64,000 nucleotides of DNA from Streptomyces sp. NBC_01294 (GTDB taxonomy: Bacteria > Actinomycetota > Actinomycetes > Streptomycetales > Streptomycetaceae): the NCBI RefSeq assembly GCF_035917235.1, contig NZ_CP108423.1:3041001-3105000 (forward strand), given 5' to 3'. The translations under genes and the position numbers were made by a program. The notes under the pieces are model-generated. The model was given only the letters and a program-made list of their open reading frames with translations, made no database searches and was not told where the DNA came from. Of this stretch, positions 46,234 to 55,124 are shown one piece after another. How positions within the stretch are numbered: position 1 is the first letter of the stretch; every line of letters begins with the position of its first letter.

Positions 46234-47673
46234 TCAGCCTTCCTCGCCGGCCTTGCGCGTGTGCAGCTGGCGCGCCACCTCGGCGATCGAGCCCGACAGG
46301 GAGGGGTACACGGTGAACGCGTTTGCGATCTGCTCGACCGTCAGGTTGTTGTCCACGGCGATCGAGATGGGGTGGATGAGCTCGCTCGCGCGCGGGGAGA
46401 CGACCACGCCGCCGACGACGATGCCGGTGCCCGGGCGGCAGAACATCTTCACGAAGCCGTCCCGGATGCCCTGCATCTTCGCGCGCGGGTTGCGCAGCAG
46501 CGGGAGCTTCACCACGCGGGCGTCGATCTTGCCGGCGTCCACGTCCGCCTGGGTGTAGCCGACGGTGGCGATCTCGGGGTCGGTGAAGACGTTCGAGGAC
46601 ACCGTCTTCAGGTTCAGCGGGGCCACCGCGTCGCCGAGGAAGTGGTACATCGCGATGCGTCCCTGCATCGCCGCGACCGACGCGAGCGCGAACACGCCCG
46701 TGACGTCACCGGCGGCGTACACGCCGGGCGCCGAGGTCCTCGACACCTTGTCGGTCCAGATGTGCCCGGAGTCCTTGAGCCGGACGCCGGACTCCTCCAG
46801 GTTCATGTTCCTGGTGTTCGGGATCGCGCCGACCGCCATCAGGCAGTGCGTTCCGGTCAGGACGCGCCCGTCGGAGAGGGTGACCTCGACCCGGTCGCCC
46901 ACCCGTTTGGCGGACTCCGCGCGGGAGCGGCCGACGACGTTCATGCCGCGGCGCCGGAAGACGTCCTCCAGCACGGCGGCCGCGTCGGGGTCCTCGCCCG
47001 GCAGCACGCGGTCGCGGGAGGACACGAGGGTCACCCGGGAGCCGAGGGCCTGGTACGCACCCGCGAACTCGGCGCCGGTGACGCCGGAACCGACCACGAT
47101 CAGCTCCTCCGGGAGCTCGTCGAGGTCGTAGACCTGGGTCCAGTTCAGGATCCGCTCGCCGTCGGGCATCGCGTCCGGGATCTCGCGCGGGGTGCCGCCT
47201 GTGGCGATCAGCACGGCGTCCGCGGTCAGGATCGTCTCGGATCCGTCGGCGGCGGTGACGATGACGTCCCGGGTCCCGTCGATGCCCTGCGGCCCGCCGA
47301 GCTTGCCGCGGCCGCGCACCACGCGGGCGCCGGCCCGGGTGACGGAGGCGGTGATGTCATGCGACTGGGCGAGTGCGAGGCGCTTGACTCGCCGGTTCAC
47401 CTTGCCGAGGTCCACGCCGACGACGCGCGCGGCCTGCTCGATGTGCGGGGTGTCGTCCGCGACGACGATGCCGAGCTCCTCGTACGAGGAGTCGAAGGTC
47501 GTCATCACCTCTGCGGTCGCGATCAGGGTCTTGGACGGCACGCAGTCGGTCAGGACCGAGGCCCCGCCCAGACCGTCGCAGTCCACGACGGTCACCTCCG
47601 CGCCGAGCTGGGCCCCTACCAGCGCTGCCTCATAGCCGCCGGGTCCGCCGCCGATGATCACGATCCGGGTCAC
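46234..47673 (-). CDS. NAD(P)H-quinone reductase-like flavoprotein (LpdA family, no redox disulfide)
   Basis: The 479-aa flavoprotein starts at ATG 47673. It has FAD and NAD Rossmann motifs (IVIIGGGPGGYEAALVG and VVGSGVTGAEFAGAY) and the dimerisation domain of pyridine disulfide reductases. The active-site segment reads GLGGASVLTDCVPSK: the first of the two redox cysteines is replaced by Ser39 while Cys44 remains. It therefore cannot be a lipoamide dehydrogenase or mycothione reductase. Mycobacterial LpdA (Rv3303c) has a similar loss and reduces quinones (from memory). Confidence 0.87.
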   Translation of the reverse strand: MTRIVIIGGGPGGYEAALVGAQLGAEVTVVDCDGLGGASVLTDCVPSKTLIATAEVMTTFDSSYEELGIVVADDTPHIEQAARVVGVDLGKVNRRVKRLALAQSHDITASVTRAGARVVRGRGKLGGPQGIDGTRDVIVTAADGSETILTADAVLIATGGTPREIPDAMPDGERILNWTQVYDLDELPEELIVVGSGVTGAEFAGAYQALGSRVTLVSSRDRVLPGEDPDAAAVLEDVFRRRGMNVVGRSRAESAKRVGDRVEVTLSDGRVLTGTHCLMAVGAIPNTRNMNLEESGVRLKDSGHIWTDKVSRTSAPGVYAAGDVTGVFALASVAAMQGRIAMYHFLGDAVAPLNLKTVSSNVFTDPEIATVGYTQADVDAGKIDARVVKLPLLRNPRAKMQGIRDGFVKMFCRPGTGIVVGGVVVSPRASELIHPISIAVDNNLTVEQIANAFTVYPSLSGSIAEVARQLHTRKAGEEG

Positions 47674-47869
47674 GAAAAGTCCGCCTCACGTCTACCCGGC
47701 CGGCTGCCGCCCCGGCCGTGTTCCGGGGGGTCTCCCCGGGGGATGCATTCCGTGCCCCATTGTCCCGCACGCTTCAAGGTGCTTCGCGCCCGGTCCCGCG
47801 ACGGGACTCCTTCCGGGTTACGGCCGCCGGGCACGCGGCGACGGCCACCCCTCCCGTACCCTCGACCTC

Positions 47870-48307
47870 ATGTCGCTCTACGCCGCGTACGCCGGCAACC
47901 TCGACCCGCGGCTGATGACGCGCCGCGCCCCCCATTCGCCGCTGCGCGGAACGGGCTGGATCAACGACTGGCGGCTGACCTTCGGCGGCGAGCAGATGGG
48001 CTGGGAGGGCGCCCTCGCCACCATCGTGGAAGCGCCGCGCCACCAGGTCTTCGTCGCCCTGTACGACATCGCGCCGCTGGACGAGGACTCGATGGACCGC
48101 TGGGAGGGCGTCGGCCTCGACATCTACCGCCGCATGCGGATCCGGGTCCACACCCTGGACGGCGAAGAGGCCGCCTGGTGCTACGTCCTGAACGGCTACG
48201 AGGGCGGCCTGCCCTCGGCCCGCTATCTGGGCGAGCTCGCCGACGCCGCCGAGTCCGCGGGCGCCCCGCACGACTACGTGATGGAACTCCGCAAGCGCCC
48301 CTGCTGA
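47870..48307 (+). CDS. Gamma-glutamylcyclotransferase-fold protein
   Basis: The 145-aa protein opens with the family block YAAYAGNLDPRLM and has a typical beta-barrel pattern and C-terminal YLGELADAAE. Members form 5-oxoproline from gamma-glutamyl compounds. Streptomyces has mycothiol instead of glutathione, so the natural substrate is uncertain. It is divergent from the quinone reductase gene. Confidence 0.85.
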   Translation: MSLYAAYAGNLDPRLMTRRAPHSPLRGTGWINDWRLTFGGEQMGWEGALATIVEAPRHQVFVALYDIAPLDEDSMDRWEGVGLDIYRRMRIRVHTLDGEEAAWCYVLNGYEGGLPSARYLGELADAAESAGAPHDYVMELRKRPC

Positions 48308-48459
48308 GCCCGATCCACCCGCGCCGGCCTCTCAGGCGCGGGGTCCCGGGCCGGACCCGGCCACGGCGCCGCACCCGTCCCGCAGGCCCGTCCCGCACCG
48401 CCCGGGACATTTGGTCGGAAACGACAAGGCAACGATCCGAACACCGTGAGCTGTGCCAT

Positions 48460-48471
48460 CTACGCGCGTAG
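48460..48471. promoter_or_regulatory. Palindrome CTACGCGCGTAG upstream of the nucleoside phosphorylase gene
   Basis: This perfect 12-bp palindrome ends 25 nt before the GTG start of the phosphorylase gene. The identical 14-mer atctacgcgcgtag occurs 20 nt before deoC at 59.7 kb. Shared function and position point to one operator. Confidence 0.75.
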
Positions 48472-48496
48472 GCCGGAAGAGGTTACGCTCGTCCGC

Positions 48497-49303
48497 GTGA
48501 ACGCATCTGTTACCGACCCCTTTGCCGCCGCCGACGCCGCAGCCGCCCGCCTGCGCGAGCTGACCGGCGTCGAATCCCACGATGTCGCGCTCGTCATGGG
48601 CTCCGGCTGGGCCCCCGCCGCGGAGGCGCTCGGCGCCCCCGAGTTCGAGTTCCCCGTCACCGAGCTGCCCGGCTTCCCGCCGCCCGCAGTCGAGGGCCAC
48701 GGCGGCAAGATCCGCTCGTACAAGATCGGCGACAAGCGTGCGCTGCTCTTCCTCGGCCGGACCCACTACTACGAGGGCCGCGGCGTCGCCGCCGTCGCCC
48801 ACGGCGTGCGCACCGCCGTCGCCGCCGGCTGCAAGACCGTGGTCCTCACCAACGGCTGTGGCGGCCTGCGCGAGGGCATGAAGCCCGGCCAGCCCGTGCT
48901 GATCAGCGACCACCTCAACCTGACGGCCACCTCGCCGATCGTCGGCGCCAACTTCGTGGACCTGACGAACCTGTACTCGCCCACGCTGCGCGCGATGTGC
49001 AAGGAGATCGACCCGAGCCTGGAAGAGGGCGTCTACGTCCAGTTCCCCGGCCCGCACTACGAGACCCCGGCCGAGATCAACATGATCCGCGTCATGGGCG
49101 CCGACCTGGTCGGCATGTCCACCGTGCTGGAGGCCATCGCGGCCCGTGAGGCCGGCGCCGACGTGCTCGGGATCTCCCTGGTCACCAACCTGGCGGCGGG
49201 CCTGTCCGGCGAGCCGCTGAACCACGAAGAGGTCCTCCAGGCCGGCCGCGACTCGGCCGCCCGCATGGGCACGCTGCTGACGCAGGTCCTCGCCCGCATC
49301 TGA
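48497..49303 (+). CDS. Purine nucleoside phosphorylase (trimeric class)
   Basis: The enzyme splits purine (deoxy)nucleosides with phosphate to base and (deoxy)ribose-1-phosphate. I choose GTG 48497 (reads [15 protein letters not shown] after the start); a longer frame from 48446 would run through the operator palindrome. The product is 268 aa, right for the trimeric type. Motifs: the phosphate loop [33 protein letters not shown] and a late [10 protein letters not shown] phosphosugar mutase gene follows by 28 nt and should convert its product to the 5-phosphate. Confidence 0.93.
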   Translation: MNASVTDPFAAADAAAARLRELTGVESHDVALVMGSGWAPAAEALGAPEFEFPVTELPGFPPPAVEGHGGKIRSYKIGDKRALLFLGRTHYYEGRGVAAVAHGVRTAVAAGCKTVVLTNGCGGLREGMKPGQPVLISDHLNLTATSPIVGANFVDLTNLYSPTLRAMCKEIDPSLEEGVYVQFPGPHYETPAEINMIRVMGADLVGMSTVLEAIAAREAGADVLGISLVTNLAAGLSGEPLNHEEVLQAGRDSAARMGTLLTQVLARI

Positions 49304-49331
49304 TCGACGTACGAGAGGTAAGGCGGAAGCA

Positions 49332-50987
49332 GTGCAGGAACAGGACGACCTGATCACCCGGGCCCAGGCCTGGCTGGCGGAGGACCCCGACCCCGAGACG
49401 GCGGCCGAGCTCGCCGCGCTCGTCGAGGCGGGCGACACCGCGGAACTCGCGGACCGTTTCTCCGGCACCCTGCAGTTCGGCACCGCCGGACTGCGCGGTG
49501 AGATCGGTGCGGGCCCGATGCGGATGAACCGCAGCGTGGTCATCCGGGCCGCGGCAGGCCTCGCGGCCTACCTGAAGGCCCAGGGCCACGCCGGCGGCCT
49601 GGTCGTCGTCGGCTACGACGCCCGCTACAAGTCGGCGGACTTCGCCCGCGACACCGCGGCCGTCATGACCGGCGCCGGACTGCGCGCGGCCGTCCTGCCC
49701 CGCCCGCTGCCGACGCCCGTCCTCGCGTACGCCATAAGGCACCTGGGTGCCGTCGCCGGCGTCGAGGTGACCGCGAGCCACAACCCTCCCCGGGACAACG
49801 GCTACAAGGTCTACCTCGGCGACGGCTCGCAGATCGTCTCCCCGGCCGACGGGGAGATCGCGGCGGAGATCGCCCGGGTCGACACGCTCGCCTCGGTCCC
49901 CCGTCCGGAGTCCGGCTGGGAGGACCTCGGCGACGAGGTCCTGGAGGCCTACCTGGCCCGTACGGACGCCGTCCTGACTCCCGGGTCCCCCCGGGGCGTG
50001 CGGACCGTCTACACGGCCATGCACGGCGTCGGGAAGGACGTCGTCATGGCGGCCTTCGCCCGGGCCGGCTTCCCGGCCCCGGTCCTGGTCGCCGAGCAGG
50101 CCGAGCCGGACCCCGCCTTCCCGACGGTCGCCTTCCCCAACCCGGAGGAGCCGGGCGCGATGGACCTGGCCTTCGTGAAGGCCGCCGAGGTCAACCCGGA
50201 CATCGTGATCGCGAACGACCCGGACGCCGACCGCTGCGCGGTGGCCGTCCCGGACGACGCGTCCCCCTCCGGCTGGCGGATGCTGCGCGGCGACGAGGTC
50301 GGCGCGCTGCTCGCGGAGCACCTGGTGGCCAAGGGCGCGCAGGGCGTCTTCGCGGAGTCCATCGTCTCCTCCAGCCTCCTGGGCCGGATCGCGGAGGCGG
50401 CGGGCGTCGGCTACGAGGAGACCCTCACCGGCTTCAAGTGGATCTCCCGCGTCGAGGGCCTGCGCTACGGCTACGAGGAGGCGCTCGGCTACTGCGTGGA
50501 CCCCGAGGGCGTCCGCGACAAGGACGGCGTCACCGCCGCCCTGCTGGTGGCCGAGCTGGCCTCGGTGCTCAAGGAGCAGGGCCGCACCCTGACCGACCTG
50601 CTGGACGACCTGGCGATGGCCCACGGCCTGCACGCCACGGACCAGCTGTCGGTCCGCGTCTCCGACCTGTCGGTGATCGCCTCGGCGATGGCCGCGCTGC
50701 GGGCGGAGCCGCCGGTGTCGCTGGCGGGCCTGCGGGTCGTCTCGGCGGAGGACCTCGCGGTCGGCTCGGCCGCGCTGCCGCCGACGGACGGCCTGCGCTA
50801 CTACCTGGACGGCGACTACAAGGCCCGGGTGATCGTCCGCCCGTCGGGCACGGAGCCGAAGCTGAAGTGCTACCTGGAGGTGGTGGTCCCGGTTCCCGAG
50901 GCCTCCGACCTCGTCCCGGCCCGCGCGCGCGGCCAGGAGATCCTGGACGCGATCAAGAAGGACCTCGCGGCCGCGGCCGGCATCTGA
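49332..50987 (+). CDS. Phosphosugar mutase (phosphoglucomutase/phosphomannomutase/phosphopentomutase-like)
   Basis: GTG 49332 follows AAGGCGG; 551 aa. The catalytic serine loop is VTASHNPPRDNGYK, the metal loop NDPDADRCAV, and the C-terminal phosphate-binding block VRPSGTEPKLK. The family is annotated as phosphomannomutase but its length fits the PGM2-like clade that includes phosphopentomutases. Its place behind the nucleoside phosphorylase favours conversion of ribose-1-phosphate and deoxyribose-1-phosphate to the 5-phosphates. This is inference from context. Confidence 0.9.
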   Translation: MQEQDDLITRAQAWLAEDPDPETAAELAALVEAGDTAELADRFSGTLQFGTAGLRGEIGAGPMRMNRSVVIRAAAGLAAYLKAQGHAGGLVVVGYDARYKSADFARDTAAVMTGAGLRAAVLPRPLPTPVLAYAIRHLGAVAGVEVTASHNPPRDNGYKVYLGDGSQIVSPADGEIAAEIARVDTLASVPRPESGWEDLGDEVLEAYLARTDAVLTPGSPRGVRTVYTAMHGVGKDVVMAAFARAGFPAPVLVAEQAEPDPAFPTVAFPNPEEPGAMDLAFVKAAEVNPDIVIANDPDADRCAVAVPDDASPSGWRMLRGDEVGALLAEHLVAKGAQGVFAESIVSSSLLGRIAEAAGVGYEETLTGFKWISRVEGLRYGYEEALGYCVDPEGVRDKDGVTAALLVAELASVLKEQGRTLTDLLDDLAMAHGLHATDQLSVRVSDLSVIASAMAALRAEPPVSLAGLRVVSAEDLAVGSAALPPTDGLRYYLDGDYKARVIVRPSGTEPKLKCYLEVVVPVPEASDLVPARARGQEILDAIKKDLAAAAGI

Positions 50988-51098
50988 TTTTTCGACGCGC
51001 CCCCCGCACCCGTCGGCCCCCTGAGCCCCGTCCGGCCCAGGGGGCCGTCGCCGTATCCGGGCCCCTGCGGGGCCGTCCCCCGGGCTCCGCCCGGACGC

Positions 51099-51170
51099 GC
51101 CTCAAACGCCGGAGGGGCTGGATATGTGCAGCCGAGGCTGCGCAAATCCAGCCCCGCCGGCGTTTGAGGC
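51099..51170. repeat. Nested inverted repeat made of two opposite intergenic repeat copies
   Basis: An inverted copy (51099-51123) and a direct copy (51146-51170) of the ccgccggcgtttgagg repeat pair over 25 bp with one mismatch. The spacer itself forms a perfect hairpin (51128-51133 with 51136-51141). It lies 111 nt past the mutase gene, so it could end transcription. A further direct copy follows at about 51179-51200. Confidence 0.9.
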
Positions 51171-51233
51171 GATCTTTCAGCCCCGCCGGCGATTGAGGCG
51201 CGGGGTCTGGGGCAGCGCCCCGGCAGCGGAGCG

Positions 51234-51866
51234 TCAGGAGGACGTCGGGCGGACGATTTCGCCCAGGGTCGGCACCGACTCCGGCCGCGCGCGCACAGCG
51301 TCAGTGCACTCCCACGCCCGCGGCGGATCCTCGTCCGGCCCGCCCAGGACCACCGGCCCCGGCCCCGCCGACACCGCCTCGCTGCCGGCAAGCGTGCACA
51401 CGATCTGCGACAGCGCCACCGGCGGCAGGTCCTCCGGCTTGCGGCTGAGCCGCACCGTGCCCGCCGGGTCACCGGCCCGCGGCGAGCCCGCCGTCAGCCC
51501 GGCCGGCACCCCGGTCGTGAAGCCGGCGTCCCGCTCCTCCGTGGTCGGCGTCCGCTCCAGCGCCTCGAGCAGTGCCTGCGCAACCAGGGCCACGGGGTCC
51601 CGTACGAGCTTCTTCTCGGGCACCGGAACCACTCGCTCCACGCCCACCAGCTCCGATCCGCAGACCAGTTCCAGCGTGGCCCGGAAGCCCTGCACGCCGT
51701 TCTGCGTGCCCGGCTTCTCCGGGGTGTCGCACGACACCCGCGACGGCGCCGCGCCCACGTCCACCGGCACGGTCGTCGCCCTGATCCCGCAGCCCGACGT
51801 GGCGAGCAGCGTGATCGCGACGATCGGGACCACCACCGCCGGCACCACCGGCAGAGCCCTACGCAT
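51234..51866 (-). CDS. Lipoprotein of the afsQ operon
   Basis: ATG 51866 overlaps the last 8 nt of afsQ2; GTG 51875 is an alternative. The product (210 aa) has a lipoprotein signal with the lipobox LATSGC and a soluble domain with four further cysteines that may pair. In S. coelicolor a lipoprotein gene follows afsQ2 (from memory). A role as signal input or modulator of the kinase is an inference. Confidence 0.85.
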   Translation of the reverse strand: MRRALPVVPAVVVPIVAITLLATSGCGIRATTVPVDVGAAPSRVSCDTPEKPGTQNGVQGFRATLELVCGSELVGVERVVPVPEKKLVRDPVALVAQALLEALERTPTTEERDAGFTTGVPAGLTAGSPRAGDPAGTVRLSRKPEDLPPVALSQIVCTLAGSEAVSAGPGPVVLGGPDEDPPRAWECTDAVRARPESVPTLGEIVRPTSS

Positions 51867-53346
51867 CCACGTCACCCGCGATCACCCTCCCCACGTCCAC
51901 CGGCAGCCGCAGCGTGAACAGCGCCCCGCCGCCCGGCCCGTTGGCGGCGGTGATGTCGCCTCCGTGGATGTGCGCGTTCTCCATGGCGATCGACAGGCCC
52001 AGCCCGCTCCCGTCGGACTTCGGCCGCGACGCGCTCGCCTTGTAGAACCGGTCGAAGACGTGCGGCAGGACCTCCTCGGGGATGCCCGGCCCGTTGTCCT
52101 GGACCGCGATCACCAGCCACTCCCCGTCCACGGTCACCGACACCCGCACCGGCGAGCCGCCGTGCTTGAGCGCGTTGCCGATGAGGTTGGCGAGGATGAC
52201 GTCGAGGCGGCGCGGGTCGAGCCGGGCCACGATGTCCCGCTCGGCGTCGAGTTCGACGGCGTCGAGCCAGGCGCGCGCGTCGATGCAGGACGTGACCTGG
52301 TCGGCGACGTTCACGTCGTCCAGCACCAGCCGGGCCGTTCCCGCGTCGAAGCGGGTGACCTCCATCAGGTTCTCCACCAGGTCGTTCAGTCGCCGCGTCT
52401 CGCTGACGACCAGCGCCACCGCCGGTGCGATCATCGGATCGAGGTCGTCGACCTCTTCCTCCAGCACCTCGGCCACCGCCGTCAGCGCGGTCAGCGGCGT
52501 CCGCAGTTCGTGCGACATGTCCGCGACGAAGCGCCGGCTCGACTCCTCGCGCGCGCTCATGTCGGCGACTTTCTTCTCCAGCGCCTCGGCCGTCTTGTTG
52601 AAGGTGTGCGACAGGTCGGCGAGTTCGTCCGTGCCCGACACCTCCAGCCGGTGGTCCAGCTCGCCTTCGCCGAGCCGCCGCGCCGCGTCCCCGAGCCGCT
52701 GCACGGGCTTGAGCACGGTACGGGCCGCGGCCTGCGCCAGCAGCGCGGAGCCGAGCAGCGCGAGGCCGGTCGCGATCGTCAGCGACCAGGCGAGCGCGTT
52801 CAGGTCGTCCCGCTCCTGCGCGAGCGACTTGTACATGTATCCGGTCAGCCCGCCGCCCACGATCCGCGTCCCGCCGACCAGGTACGGGTTGCCGCGCGGC
52901 TTCGTGCGCTGCCAGTACATGTGGTACTCGGAGTCGTTCGCCGCGGTCGTCTTCTGACGGTCGTTCACCGCCTTCTGCAGGGACTGCGGTACGTCGGCCA
53001 GCCCGAAGGAGTCGGGCCCGGCCGCGCCGAAGAGCAGGCGGTCGTCCTTGCCCGCCTGCACCAGCAGCACGCTGTACCCGGGGCTGCTGCCCGCCATCAG
53101 CTCTGCGGTGCGCTGCAGCTCCTCCGCCGTCGGTTCGGCGGGCAGGGCGGCGGCACGGTTCTGCATCTCCTGCCGGAAGTCGCCGAGGGCGGCGTCCTGG
53201 GTGCGGGTGAGCACCGCCTCCCGGTTGAGCCAGTAGGCGATCCCTGACGCGGAGACCGCGGCCGTCAGCGCGACCAGCGCGAAGACCATGAGGAGTCGCA
53301 GCCGCAGGCTGGTCCAGCGCCGGCCCGCGAGCAACGCCCGGATCAC
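51859..53346 (-). CDS. afsQ2: Sensor histidine kinase AfsQ2
   Basis: The 495-aa kinase starts at GTG 53346, overlapping the TGA of afsQ1. Two membrane helices (about 17-38 and 184-208) enclose an extracellular sensor domain of about 145 residues. HAMP (about 205-262), the H-box DMSHELRTPL with His279, the N-box LIGNALKHGG and the G boxes DNGPGIP and GSGLGLSI follow. In S. coelicolor the system responds to nitrogen-related conditions such as glutamate medium and affects antibiotic production. Confidence 0.92.
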   Translation of the reverse strand: MIRALLAGRRWTSLRLRLLMVFALVALTAAVSASGIAYWLNREAVLTRTQDAALGDFRQEMQNRAAALPAEPTAEELQRTAELMAGSSPGYSVLLVQAGKDDRLLFGAAGPDSFGLADVPQSLQKAVNDRQKTTAANDSEYHMYWQRTKPRGNPYLVGGTRIVGGGLTGYMYKSLAQERDDLNALAWSLTIATGLALLGSALLAQAAARTVLKPVQRLGDAARRLGEGELDHRLEVSGTDELADLSHTFNKTAEALEKKVADMSAREESSRRFVADMSHELRTPLTALTAVAEVLEEEVDDLDPMIAPAVALVVSETRRLNDLVENLMEVTRFDAGTARLVLDDVNVADQVTSCIDARAWLDAVELDAERDIVARLDPRRLDVILANLIGNALKHGGSPVRVSVTVDGEWLVIAVQDNGPGIPEEVLPHVFDRFYKASASRPKSDGSGLGLSIAMENAHIHGGDITAANGPGGGALFTLRLPVDVGRVIAGDVDA

Positions 53347-54020
53347 TGCGGGGAGTCCAGGCGGTAGCCGACGCCGCGGACCGTACGGATCAGGGTGGGC
53401 GACGACGGCACGTCCTCGACCTTGGCGCGCAGCCGCTGCACGCAGGCGTCGACGAGCCGCGAGTCGCCGAGGTAGTCGTGCTCCCAGACCAGGCGCAGCA
53501 GCTGCTGGCGCGACAGCGCCTGCCCGGGCCGGCGGCTCAGTTCGAGCAGCAGCCGCAGCTCGGTCGGGGTGAGCTGGAGGTCCTCGCCGTTCTTCGTCAC
53601 CGTCATGGCGGCGCGGTCGATGACGAGGGAGCCGAAGCTCGCGGAATCGCTCGACTCGCGCTCGCCGCGGCGCAGTACGGCACGGATGCGGGCGTCGAGG
53701 ACGCGGCCCTGGACGGGCTTGACCACGTAGTCGTCGGCCCCGGACTCCAGGCCGACCACCACGTCGATGTCATCGCTGCGCGCGGTGAGCAGGATGATCG
53801 GCAGCTGATCGGTGCGGCGGATCCTCCGGCACACCTCGAAACCGTCGATCCCGGGCAGCATGACGTCCAGCACGATCAGATCCGGCCGCTGCTCGCGCAG
53901 CAGTTTCAGGCCGTCCTCGCCCGTCGCCGCAGTGGCCACACGGTGGCCCTGGCGAGACAGGGAGAGTTCGAGGGCCGTGCGGATGGCGTCGTCGTCCTCG
54001 ATCAGCAACAGGAAAGGCAC
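53343..54020 (-). CDS. afsQ1: Response regulator AfsQ1
   Basis: GTG 54020 gives 225 aa beginning with FLLLIEDDDAIR, equal in length to the known AfsQ1; a longer frame to 54071 exists. The receiver domain has the phospho-acceptor Asp52 in IVLDVMLPG, and the output domain is an OmpR-type winged helix. The near-identity I recall with AfsQ1 of S. coelicolor, the afsQ2 overlap and divergent sigQ make the name secure. The intergenic region to sigQ holds a match to the AfsQ1 box. Confidence 0.95.
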   Translation of the reverse strand: MPFLLLIEDDDAIRTALELSLSRQGHRVATAATGEDGLKLLREQRPDLIVLDVMLPGIDGFEVCRRIRRTDQLPIILLTARSDDIDVVVGLESGADDYVVKPVQGRVLDARIRAVLRRGERESSDSASFGSLVIDRAAMTVTKNGEDLQLTPTELRLLLELSRRPGQALSRQQLLRLVWEHDYLGDSRLVDACVQRLRAKVEDVPSSPTLIRTVRGVGYRLDSPQ

Positions 54021-54112
54021 GGGCTCATTCTGTCCCATCGGCCGACGGGAGTTCGACCGATGGGAGGACACGATCCTGCGGGTCTCCCGCCGACGTCCTG
54101 CAGGAAGGCGCT

Positions 54113-54128
54113 GTGACAGGGCTGTGAC
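54113..54128. promoter_or_regulatory. AfsQ1 binding box GTGAC-N6-GTGAC
   Basis: Two direct gtgac repeats separated by agggct match the AfsQ1 consensus GTnAC-n6-GTnAC that I recall. The box lies 93 nt before the afsQ1 start and 99 nt before sigQ, consistent with control of both divergent genes. Confidence 0.8.
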
Positions 54129-54227
54129 AGTCGACGGACACCCCGGTTAAGTCGGCGGGGCAATCTTCTATCAACGCACAACGGACAACGGACCGAAGCA
54201 GACACACTCCACGACGGGGGGCGCGAG

Positions 54228-54923
54228 ATGAACACGCTGCACAGCACCACCACCAGCGCGGTTGTCACGCGGCTGCACGATGTGAACCGCCGGGCGGGTG
54301 TCCGTACGGTGGCGGTCGCCCGCCCCCGGCCGGCCCACGTCGTAGCCATTGACGCAAACCAGTACCAGGCGGTTCCCGCCCAGCAGAGCCCCTCCTCCAC
54401 GTCCGAGGCGGAGTTCACCGCGTACGTCCGGGAGCGGCGGGCCGCGCTGTACGCGACGGCCTTCCACCTCACCGGCGACCGCTACGAGGCCGAGGACCTG
54501 CTGCAGAGCGCGCTGTTCTCCACGTACCGCGCCTGGGACCGGATCAGCGACAAGGCGGCCGTAGGCGGCTACCTGCGTCGCACCATGACCAACCTGCACA
54601 TCAGCGCGTGGCGCCGGCGGAAGCTGAACGAGTACCCGACGGAGGAGCTGCCGGAGACGGCCTCCGACACGGACGCGATGCGCGGTACGGAGCTGCGGGC
54701 GGTGCTGTGGCAGGCGCTGACCCGGATCCCGGAGCCGCAGCGCACGATGCTGGTGCTGCGCTATTACGAGGGCCGCACGGACCCGGAGATCGCCGAGATC
54801 CTCGGGATCAGCGTCGGCACGGTGAAGTCCAGCATCTGGCGCTCGCTGCGCCGCCTGCGGGAGGACGAGGCGCTGAGCTTCGGCCGCGACGAGGCGGAGT
54901 CCTTCGAGGAGCTCGTCGCCTGA
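54228..54923 (+). CDS. sigQ: ECF sigma factor SigQ
   Basis: The 231-aa protein starts at ATG 54228. After an unusual 60-residue N-terminal extension come sigma region 2 (FTAYVRERRAALYATAFHLTG, then YEAEDLLQSALFSTYRAW) and region 4 (RTMLVLRYYEGRTDPEIAEI, then GISVGTVKSSIWRSLRRLRE). It belongs to the SigE-type actinobacterial ECF group. In S. coelicolor sigQ is a direct AfsQ1 target next to the afsQ genes. No anti-sigma gene is adjacent. Confidence 0.94.
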   Translation: MNTLHSTTTSAVVTRLHDVNRRAGVRTVAVARPRPAHVVAIDANQYQAVPAQQSPSSTSEAEFTAYVRERRAALYATAFHLTGDRYEAEDLLQSALFSTYRAWDRISDKAAVGGYLRRTMTNLHISAWRRRKLNEYPTEELPETASDTDAMRGTELRAVLWQALTRIPEPQRTMLVLRYYEGRTDPEIAEILGISVGTVKSSIWRSLRRLREDEALSFGRDEAESFEELVA

Positions 54924-54995
54924 CGGCGGCGCACACAGACCATCGGGCCAGGGGGCCCGTCCTACGGGGGTGGGGCGGGGGTCGCGGGGGGAAGA

Positions 54996-55035
54996 GGCGG
55001 GATCAAGCGGCCGGGGGTCCGCCTGATCCCGCCTT
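54996..55035 (+). terminator. Intrinsic terminator after sigQ with T-tract
   Basis: Arms 54996-55006 and 55025-55035 are perfectly complementary and extend inward with GCGG/CCGC. The stem runs into TTTT, the classic rho-independent form. Confidence 0.9.
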
Positions 55036-55124
55036 TTCGCGTCCGCGGGTTCAGCAGGTCACGGGGCCGGCCGGGGCTTGGCCCCAGCACCCCTACGGCG
55101 CTCCGCGCCCGCGCCTCGATCTCC

